This document shows, in pieces, positions 22,320-31,915 of a DNA stretch of 64,000 nt. A program made the position numbers and the translations under genes. How positions within the stretch are numbered: position 1 is the stretch's first letter; every line of letters begins with the position of its first letter. This DNA comes from Pyrenula massariospora. Taxonomy: Eukaryota; Ascomycota; Eurotiomycetes; Pyrenulales; Pyrenulaceae. Below the pieces are notes generated by a model. It did not search any database. It was not told the origin of the DNA and saw only the letters and a program-made list of their open reading frames with translations. The stretch spans positions 372,001 through 436,000 of the forward strand of contig JAGFMI010000020.1 in the NCBI GenBank assembly GCA_021030905.1, given 5' to 3'.

Positions 22320-23097
22320 ATGTTCGAGTATCCAGTTTTGAGCAGATCATGTCCTAAAAGCGAAATAGTTGTCTCCAATCCATGGTCGTAGACCAATGAG
22401 TAGACTTCAGCATCCGAGTTGTGAGCTCGAAACGAGCATTGTGAACGCGTCATCACGACAGAAGCTAAATACAGCCCATATCCTTTCAATAGGCAGTATC
22501 TTAGATCACCGTATCATGATATTGCATTTGAACTGAATCTTTCGGATCAAGACTCGGAGAAAGTCCCTCGTCCGAAGAATCCGACTTATGAAGCACTAAA
22601 AGTATTAGCGACGGCAAAGCATCCTAGACGACCAATAGTAGTCAGCTCAGTCGATAATGAACCAGTATAAACTTATTAACCTCGAGAGCCTGGTGCAGGG
22701 AAAGGATAAGAAAGTACAGAGTCGGTGAATTTAAGATAGTTGCCTGCGAGGGCGTAGAAAACAAAGTTCCACTATTCCCGAAGTAGTCACACTCGATTTG
22801 GCCTGGTCAGAAGCTAGTTTCAAGAAAGGGTTTCGAAGGATTTTTAAGGTGCTCTTTCATCATTGCTTAGTACTTCAGCCGCAGTCCCCGTCTTGCAAGG
22901 CTACGATGCAAATAAGTCAGCATTAACAGGGTCCCCCTACCGGACAGCAAGATGCCTATTATGCCTTCGACCATTAGGACCAATGTCGACCTTTCAAATT
23001 ATTGTCGTCCTAGCGCTTACACACTCCCTTTACCACTGACGCGTAATTTTTCCCTGAATTGCAAGATGTTTGAAGCATACAAAATCTTTCGCCACCG
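22320..23097. other. Intergenic region between divergent genes
   Basis: Nearly 800 bp upstream of both the cupin-like gene (leftward) and the regulator-like gene (rightward). No coding sequence or recognised motif. Confidence 0.35.
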
Positions 23098-25251
23098 ATG
23101 CAATTGACCTTTGCTCCCTGCAATCCTCCTTTGGCAGATAAACCTTCACGGAAACGCATGATTCACAGTCAGAGTATGGATTCCATTGCAAAGTCACGAC
23201 CTTCATCATTCTTATTTATCAACTCTGCTGAGAAACCAGAATCGCAGGCATTGTACAAGCAGAAGCGACTTCACGTTGCCCGTGATCGTATCCGCAATCG
23301 CAAAACTCGAAGGCGAGATCACAACTTGCAGTCCACATCACGGCCCACAGGCTTAATTTCAGATTGCTTCAACACACTTGATGTAGGGTGTGCAACGGTC
23401 CGGTCCTTGCATAGCCATTTTCCAAAAAGAGCAGAGCGCGAAGAACAAGCACAGATGTATGGACCCTCATCTTCTCGCACTATTCCCCAATAAGTAACAC
23501 TGTCAAGCTCATTTGCGGACCCATGTTCGGTTCCTACCTCCACAGGCAAGGATCTCTATTACTCGCAGGAAAAGGCCGAAGCGAGTCTTCCTTTCCGCCC
23601 TGGTCCATCATGGCAGAATTCACCAATTCGAGTAGACCTTGTCGAGGCAGACTCAGAGGTTTTCTCTCACCTTATCCGGAGAGAATACAAGATCCAAGAA
23701 TCTGAAGCCAGCGCATATGACGGGACCTGCCATTATAATCATGTGCCAAGCTCAGTTCCATCTGCAATCTTGCATCACACGCTATATCCGTTTCTCACCT
23801 CCCGAGCCTGCCAATTGTGTCCACTCTTCAGGCACTACGTTGAAACAGATTCCATTCGGATATACTCTTATGCTGCATATTGTAAGTTCGAGCTGCACCA
23901 AGTTTCCTTACAATCTTATTGATCAAGATCGAAGACAGTCAAGTTATTATGGACAGCGTGTATCCCATTGAATTTGCTTTGATGAGTGGATGGTGGTGGG
24001 ACTATGCCTTGTCCCTCCTACCGCTGTTGCCTATGGTTCTTTGCATTGGTGCGCGCTGCTTAGCATCCAAATATCCTCAAGACACGTGGAAGAGGAAACG
24101 CGCGTTGCAGGACTTCCGTATACTCCGCTCCTTCGCCATAAGAGGTCTGAAGATCTCGTTATGCGCGGATGGTAATCAGGCAGCCTTGGAGACTAGTGTG
24201 CTTGTCATTTGCTCTTTTCATTCTATAGAGGTACGTGCCAAAATTAGTGATGCTAATGGAAGGCCAGCCCACTAATAGCCCCTGGTTTAGGCGAATTTTG
24301 GAAACCTCAACGCCGCCAAAGCGCATATGCAGGGCCTATGTGAGGTTGTACAGCTCGCTGGCGGCTTACAAGCTCTGACCCACACTTCAAAATCTCAAAT
24401 CTATATGTAAGTTCATGACCAAAGCAATACACGGAGATTTATCCCCTGCTAATTGTTTCAGGACCGACATCACGCATAGCACGCTTTGCGCTGTTCCGTT
24501 CACTTACAACCCTGATCCAAAATGGCTAGCAGAGATACCGGCTCTGAAAAGACTGAGTAATCTCCCAGATGATCCTACGGTGTCCTTCGTTGGAAAAAGC
24601 TTTGACAACTCTATCTTGGCCATCCACTTTACTCCCCAGTTTATGATTCGTCTCAAACGGGCGCGAGACATCATCATTTACACAGAGCATCTTCGTCGGA
24701 AGACTCTTGAACCGAAGCCAAATGATAATGATTTGATCATCATCATGGAATATCACCTTCAGCCTCCCAACATTTCGAGTCCTGAGCTAAAGACTCCGCT
24801 TCACACGCCTTTTCCCGAGTCTCCAATCCAGCTGCTTGTCCGCACAACATTGCAGCTCTACACCGCCACTCTCCTCCGCAAAACCCATTCCCCGCCCCTG
24901 ATCAAATCCCTGCTCACCCGGCTCGTTCGAGCACTATCTACATCAACCATCTCGCAGGCGTTCTGTAACGCACCCAAAATCCTCGAAGACCTCCTGATCT
25001 GGATGTACTGGATGGGCTGGTACGCGAGCTGCAGCGGGCCACAGCAGAGCGAGTACTGCGGCTGGTTCGATCTGATGCTCGGGGATCTGATCACGAGGAT
25101 AGGCTTGAAGAGTTGGGAAGAGTGCAAAAAGAGGCTGCAGGGGTTCTTTTTCCTGGAACATAACGCGGGGAACAAGGTGCCGGGGATTTTCCGGCGAGCA
25201 GGCCAGGGCGGCGAGGGGTCGTGGCCTGTTACGGGAGATATCTTAGCATGA
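23098..25251 (+). CDS. Fungal transcription-factor-like protein without zinc cluster
   Basis: The C-terminal half fits a fungal-specific regulatory domain protein. Exons 23935-24230, 24291-24406 and 24462-25251 join in frame (introns of 60 and 55 bp, GTACGT and GTAAGT donors). They give a segment with YALS, LCIGAR and ALETSVLVICSF, then AHMQGLCEVVQLAGGLQAL, then RLKRARDIIIYTEHLRR and WMYWMGWYAS, as in DUF3468-type regulators. The N-terminal part (from 23098 or 23161) has the usual SSFLFIN start and a basic stretch (YKQKRLHVARDRIRNRK), but there is an in-frame TAA at 23491 and the exon boundaries between 23450 and 23935 are unclear. The TAA could lie in a GTATGG...AAG intron (23457-23508) or be a nonsense mutation. 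No Cys6 zinc cluster is present, so DNA binding is doubtful. It could be an intact gene or an early pseudogene. Confidence 0.55.
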
Positions 25252-25386
25252 TGGTTAGAGCAGCTGCATCACCGCTCTCGCAAAGGTAATATAGATAAGC
25301 CTCCTAGAACGGCCTCTCTTCAAACCTCAGCAATCCGATCCAGAAAAATATCCCTACATCGCCACCTTGCACCAGGGAGTACAGCA

Positions 25387-25934
25387 TCAACCAACCACCA
25401 AACTCCCAGCGAAAGTCCCACAAAGGACAGCCAAGAGGTACCCAACATCTCCCGTCACGACAGCCAGCATCCTGCAACCGAGTCAGCAAATCTTGCAATG
25501 TCCACAGCTCGTCGACGTAAAGCGTGACAGGGGAAGGACACTGACAGCGAACAACCGATCCCCACAGCCAGGACATCTAGCAGCGCGCGACCTACTTTCA
25601 CGTCGACCCTCCACGCCCTCCTCCTCTCGACCCCGTCCATCGGGCTCTCTTCCGGCTCAGCAACGCCACCATCTTCTTTCTGCTCCCGACGATGAGGTCC
25701 TTCGACGGAGAGCGACTTGGACAGCCGCATCAGCGCATAGTCGCGGTCGGCGCCCGGAGCCCAGAGCGTGCGCTCGAGAACGTGTCTGAGGGCTAGTAGG
25801 GTGCGGAGGGCCACGGTCAGCGCGGCGAGGAAGATACAGGTCCCGAGGTACTGGGGAGTTGAGGAGTGGCTCCAGGGAGAGGTAAAGAGCGGGGTTTTGA
25901 TGCTCGGGGGACAGGTTCTCGGTTGTGTCGACAT
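25387..25934 (-). CDS. CTR-family copper transporter, Ctr2-like
   Basis: Second, shorter CTR protein, related to vacuolar or low-affinity Ctr2 types. Exons are 25934-25546 and 25471-25387 (157 aa); the 74-bp intron uses GTCAGT...TTGCAG and restores VGIGCSL-MLAVVTGDVGY, aligning with the helix 2-3 hairpin of CTRs. Seen: helix 1 in PQYLGTCIFLAALTVALRTLLA, the basic LERTLW segment, a charged cytosolic loop, helix 3 GxxxG (GTFAG), and a very short C-terminus. Odd points: the extracellular N-terminus has no Met clusters, and the helix-2 MxxxM motif is reduced to MLAVV. Copper transport may be altered, or the protein may be a regulatory subunit. It lies near the other CTR and the reductase, and one copper motif is 581-591 bp upstream. 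Confidence 0.8.
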
Positions 25935-27465
25935 CGACGTTGGGGGGAAGCGGATGGCGAAGGCGGGGTTGGGGGCGTGCTGGGCGGGTTTTTTTGTTGG
26001 TTCGTGGTGGTATGGTGCAGAGAGGTGGGCTTCAGAATAATTTAGAGCGTAAGGGAGACGGTGGCGAAAGAGAGTGAAATAGGTAGTAGACTGTCGCTGG
26101 TGTGTTTGGTGGATCGTGGCGTATATGTGTGCGGTCTGGGTGTGGTAACAAGCGTTGAGTAGAGTACTACCTTATCAACCGTCTGCGATATACAACGTCC
26201 ACCTTTCCCACAAGATGAGGACAGCGCAGCTGTTATGCCGACACAGAATCGTAGCTATTATTAAGCAGATTTGGAAATTAGACAGGCAGGTAGGATTTAG
26301 AGGCGGAACAGATGGCTGGTGCACCGCGGCGTCCCTTCAGCCTACCTGAAACGATAGTAATGGCACCCAGTACTGTACAGCGATGGCAGGCCTGAAAAAA
26401 TGGACGAGGCCGAGACACCACTGACACACGCACACACAGTGGCGAAAGCGAAAGCGAAAGGAATGGCACCGGGCTGCGTGTTAGCGCCGATCCGGCTGGG
26501 CTGAATTTTGGGGGAAACTTGCTCAATGACGATAACCGTACGCGTCAGGAGGCGGTGCCACTCGGAGAATCTTAGGAAGATCTATCATGGCTTCGATCTA
26601 CTCGCGCAGAATGGGCCGTGCTGATGGATGCAAATCCGGTACGATACGGTATCTTTGCTGGTGTAAAGCGTCATTCTTACCTGAAGAGCCTGTAATGAAC
26701 ATTAGACCCGGGGAATTATAAGCGGCCACTTACATTGCATTGACCAGTGGAGATAAGGATTGTCTTTGTATTCGACTTTACTAGTCGCGTATTGCCACCT
26801 GAATCTTGCTAATAGTCAGATAACGTTGAGTCTACCCCTTCTAATGCCAACGCTATTTGCGGAACTTCTTGTGCTGAACCCTATGTCGAAATTCCACCGA
26901 AGATTATAGCTAATGTTAACTAGATTATGATATATAACTACCGCACGGTCATTATACGTTATACAGCCTCAATCAGGATTTCAATCCACAGTCCCTACAT
27001 TGCCACTCGTAGGGTATTTATCAGGTGTGCCCAACTACACTATTGAGGTCATATAGTTCCATGATTAGCGGAACGCTCATCGCTCATCGTTCCTGCCACC
27101 TAGCATCTATGAGCAAGACAGGAGTCTGCTCACGACTGTTCGTAGCAGCCCACAACAAGTAACATTCCAAAGACACTTTGAATTCAGCACGCAGAAAGTA
27201 CTTGAAATCGCAAGACCAGTGGAAACGGAGACAGTAAAGGATAATACCTGTAGCCGGCTACATAAACGTGAGATTAAGAGAGTAATCGGGAAAATGAGTA
27301 ATGGAAAGCATAACAATCTATCTCGTAACTCAAGTTCTGATTGTGTTATTGATGTATTACATAGTTAATGATCGAACTTATAAGGTTAGAGATTTGACAA
27401 CCAATTACCACTTTACTCTTAAAGGACCACTTCATCTTCTCACAACCGCATTAAAGTTACTTTAC
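25935..27465. other. Gene-poor region upstream of the Ctr2-like gene
   Basis: No gene supported. It contains a candidate copper motif (26515-26525) and two simple-sequence tracts, ACACACGCACACAC near 26425 and GAAAGC repeats near 26445. The remainder up to 27465 is AT-rich and without features. Confidence 0.4.
26515..26525 (+). promoter_or_regulatory. Candidate copper-response motif AAACTTGCTCA
   Basis: Exact 11-mer, 581-591 bp upstream of the Ctr2-like ATG (25934, minus strand), here in the opposite orientation to the gene. It is the rightmost exact copy in the window. Confidence 0.5.
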
Positions 27466-30016
27466 CTATGCCATCTGTAGCCCCTCAGATCCTTCTCTCA
27501 AGCCTGTTGTTGTGACAGTGTCAGCTGTGTCGCTCGCACCGTGGCTCCCACTCAAAGATAGGTGTACATCATGACTAATCGCCACCGTGTCGTTTGTTCC
27601 ATTATTCGTATGGCATTTAACCTCAGCGGCAGATGCCTGATCTCCAGGAAGCTCGCCTTGCCCCTGGTCTTCCGCGCTGGTTATGATGGCTTGAGCCTGA
27701 CTTGTGTTTAATGATTGCTCAACATCCGTGTTCGTTGCATTGAATGTTCCGCTCTCCTCTTGGCTCGCTACCTGAGTAGAGGATGAGGTAGTCTCCTCAT
27801 GATGATTTTCCGCCGCTGCCGTAGAAGGTGCTTTCAGTTTCGGATGATGGGGGTCCTCTATATTCAGAACAGCCAGCATTTGAGCCTTTTCGGTCACCGG
27901 AACAGCTCGAACACCGGCGCAGTCCGTCCACGTGCCAATGCCTAGCTCCTCATGCGCCATTCTTTGCATTTGCAGAATGTCGTTCGCGGTCCATTCGAGG
28001 CGGGAGTACTTGACCTTAGAGCGGCGACAGTCAATAAAGGCCATAAGAGATTCAATAGTATATCCTAGAATGATGATGATACCACTAACAATGAAGAAGA
28101 TGGCTAGCCCGAGAACGGAGAAGTTGGTATATGCTGATGACCGGATTTTCTAACCTGTTGTTAGCCAATCATGATAGAAACCTAAGTAAGTTCAGATGAA
28201 ATAGGTTACGTGTAACCACTTATAGAAGAAACGCAAACGACTTTGTTTCGCTCTTTGGCCGTTCAAGAGCACGAAATCACCAGCTCCGTGAAACTAAAGT
28301 GGGCAGAAACATCCCGCACGTACCTGATTATTACAAGCATGCTGGCGTTGGAAAGCGTCAGGACGCTTCCAAAAATACTTCTGTACGTCTGAATCGCCAG
28401 GCCCAATAACCATAGATACGGCGCCTTGTAAAGTGGCAAGTAGTATGTTAAACCAATGTTCGACGTCCAACTGCCATTGATTCTCGGGAAGCTGTCCCCG
28501 GACTCCACCGTTAAGCCTATTCCGTGACGTTAGGGACGCTACTGTTAGGACCCGGAGTATATCTGTCAAATCAGAGACTGAATATGACAGCCACTTAATG
28601 ATGCTATATTCCGCGGTGTTCTCTGGAATATTTGGCTGTTCCAGATCGAATTCTCCACCAGAGATAGGGCAGACTTGGTCAGAAATTGAGCCGGACTTAC
28701 ATACCTCATAATGCACCTTGCATCCTAGAGGTGATGCAGGCTCATCTGATAGGTACCTTTTCAAAGTTCCTGTACTGTTGCCGAAGCCAGTTAAAGAGTG
28801 TACAAAACGATGAGCCGCGTACCAATCATCGTTGACCTCGTTCGAATATAGGATGTCATTTGCCGATAGAAAAATCAGAAAGACATCATTGTCCCTTAGG
28901 GTTGGCATCAAATGATCAATGGGGACGAATGTCGAATGTAAAGCATCAAATGATGTGTTGTAAGTGTACGCTTCTTGCATGCTAACGGAATTTAGTCAGC
29001 ACAAGCAGAGGTCAACTGAAAGCGGCTTACCCCAGCGAATAGTCCGCTACCGCGCTATTAAAATCTTCTGACACAATCAAAGAAGGTGAGGGTATCGGAG
29101 CCTCATAGGTAAATTCAGGGACCGGGATGTCATCAAAACTCTTCCTCCCATAGAATAATCTTGTATAGGGTATGCCACTGGAGTAATTGAAAATCTGCTT
29201 GTGGCCAGATGTGTTCATAGGTGCGCAGTGTAAATTCATTCTGAGAGAAAATTGAAGGTTGGGTGGTAAGTTGATACCTAGATCGGAGCAAATGCTCAAA
29301 AATCCCGTATCAAGCTTGATATTCTGGAATTGATGACGGCAAAGGATGTCATCAAAGGGACAAGTTGCATTACGGTCGATATTGCTGAACAGCTGTCTTT
29401 TAACGAAGAAATCGCAACCTTGGGCCTTAGAGATGTTCGTATAACATGTTTGAACATAGTTAGCATATGAATTATCCTGCTTGGATTCATAAGGTCGGTA
29501 AATCTTCTCCATCATAGTATAGTTAGCTTCCGAGCCCTCGAAATATAGCGAACCGCAGGATTCACTCGATATAAGAATCTCATTGCTCATTACTGAGCTA
29601 AGTTTGGTCGAGAAAAGACTAGCAACTGCAAAAGCCGCTGTGCTTATAGCAATAGCTATAATAATCGGTATGGTTCGACGAATTGGCTGATTCGATTTAT
29701 TACGCCACGCCCATAGCACGCGGAGAAGTTGTATTAGGCCAGAACCTCCATTCGAAGTATTTCGCAAAACAGCCTGGATCTGATGATATAGCCCATCCGC
29801 TGGTACTTTCGAGGAGATTTTTTGATGTAAAGTATAGCTTGCAATGCGCCAGAAGCTTGTTCCCACGAAGGTTGTAAAAATAGCAAGAAACGCCGTCAAA
29901 AGAGCGCCATCACGAAGAGTCAAGGTAAGCGTTGCACCTGTAACGCGGCCTTGTGACCAATTTGTCCAGACACCGATATAAGCTGGGATATCCGTGCTCA
30001 AGCCAAGGCTTGCCAT
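27466..30016 (-). CDS. Large multi-pass membrane protein of unknown function
   Basis: Member of a widespread but uncharacterised fungal family of about 750-800 residues. Exons are 30016-29031, 28981-28324 and 28149-27466 (775 aa), with introns of 49 and 174 bp. Seen: IPAYIGVWTNWSQGRV before the first span, an adjacent span ending in SFWRI, two further predicted spans, a large extracellular region rich in Cys and N-glycosylation sequons, a helix pair near the C-terminus (VLGLAIFFIVSGIIIILGY) and a hydrophilic acidic Ser/Thr tail. The acceptor at 28150 joins CNNQ to KIRSSAYTNFSVLG, the contiguous sequence usual in the family. The start at 30016 (ATCATGGCA) is preferred; an in-frame ATG at 30073 would add 19 residues. 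No function can be assigned. Confidence 0.85.
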
Positions 30017-31915
30017 GATAACAGTTTGCGTATAACTTGCGAAGAAAAGGCACGGGTGAGAGCCGGTCGGCACACGGGCATGAGGACAAGATGGCTTATA
30101 ACGGCAAAGGTCGTTTGGTTACCGATCCACTTTCCAAGTTGGAATAGAGACAGAAGCCTTTCAATCTAGATGCCATTGTCGAAGGAGCGCGGCTCTTAAA
30201 AGCCCATCGGGCTGAATACCCAATGCAGCATCAGGATAAATTATGAGTGTTGACCTCTGAAACTGGAAAGCTAAAAATAGAACATTTGTGAAACCAGGGT
30301 TCTCAGTAAAGACGTGTGTTGCACGAAACCACTCAATTTCTGCGGAGGCATACAGTACATGGTATCTATTTCTGCCTTTTCCGCAGCAAAGTCGCATGAG
30401 CACGCTCGCCTACTCTGCTAATTTGTCAGTGGGCACATTGTCAAATGATTAGATGCATTTCCGCCCAACCCTGTTTAGGTCCATGTTCTGCGGAAGCTCC
30501 TGACCAATGACCCTAATATTGATAGACCTTATCAAGCAGGCGGCGTTGAAATGCCCTACATTCGTGGAGGCCAGCGAGGCTCGGGCTGGCCCCAGCAGAT
30601 TGACGAAGGACTCAAGAACCATTGAGGTTGCAAGGCACTTGTTAGACCTTATCTAATTCGGCAGTCTTCGTACATAGACCCCAAAAGGCTAATGTAAGTA
30701 AACAAAACGAGGAGCTTACCAACGGTGCAAAAGATCTTCACTTGACTTTCAAGGTAGTGATGACCAAGACAATTTCCGATTGAACAGCTGCTAGCGACAT
30801 TCTTGATAAGCAGAAGATAAACATGACCTCTACCAGTATCTCAGTTTGATTTGTATGTACAGTACAAGTATTCTATTTCTCTTGAGACAGACTACAGTGG
30901 TAGGGGCCGGAATGCAGGAGCCTTGATTGATTGCGAACAGCGCTGGCGCTTCGATCATCAATTTATCGGGTTATTTTCACTGGAAAATCACGTGATAAGT
31001 CAACCCAATCCTATGGTTTGCTAAACCCTATTTTTTGCTGGTTGAATAAGTGGAGCAGTGTCAGGCAGCAGCCCAAACTTGAGAAATGACCATTGAGAAC
31101 ACAGTGCTGTATTAGACGGGAGCCGCAACTTTCTCTAGAGTCTGAGAATATGCGGCGTCGTGCCGCGTGCAGTGCAGGCTCGTTACTTCAAGGTGCAGCA
31201 ATCGGTTGTGGCGGCAAACGTACTCTCTTTCATAGGGCATTGTTGGTGCTGGTGACATTGCCAGCTGCAACTTTTGTCGAACCATGCAGAAGCGCAGCCA
31301 TCCTCGAGTGCCAGCTTACAGACATTCTTGATTTTCTGCCAGCTTTGTTTCCTCGGCCCTCCATTCCTCAGTAAATTTGCGTACTGGACCCTTGCCCGGT
31401 GTCCTAAGTGTGGGAGAGAGTTGCGTATTTCACGCTTTGGGGGTTTATGATCTCCTCTAGAATCAAGACTCGACAAATGATGAGCTACATAGCGTGTCAG
31501 CTTCAAAGAGCATGCTAATACTGCGCGCTCGTGGCTTCGATGAAGAGGAGGACAAAAAAGATGATACTCCAGCAGGCACACGGCATCGGTGTTGTGGTTT
31601 CGTAGACCGACTAGGCTGCAAGGCTTAGTCCGCATTCAGCCCACAGTCTCCCCTCTTGGATCGGACAGATGCATCAACGAATTGGACGAATCAGAACGAT
31701 CGTTGAAAAACAGCTTTGTGCCTTCACCGTAGAGCAGTCTTCTAAACCTAGAACTCCTAAGCTAGTCAAGATTGAAATTTTCTACGCGGCGCGCCGCCCT
31801 ACGCTAAGCCTCGCGAGCGCCAGCCGCCCCAAGTGGCTCAGGTCGACAGTTACTTCTATGCCGTCCTCAATCTTTGCTGCCTTGGCATTAGTTAGACCCC
31901 AAATCTGAATTAGCA
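30017..31915. other. Gene-poor region
   Basis: Region of 1.9 kb without a supported gene between the membrane-protein gene (leftward) and the HET gene (rightward). Short ORFs at 31093-31374 and 31183-31635 overlap on opposite strands and show no family features. Confidence 0.4.

Noticed and set aside
31093-31635. Pair of overlapping ORFs upstream of the HET gene
   Set aside because: Opposite strands, shared DNA and no family motifs; probably chance.
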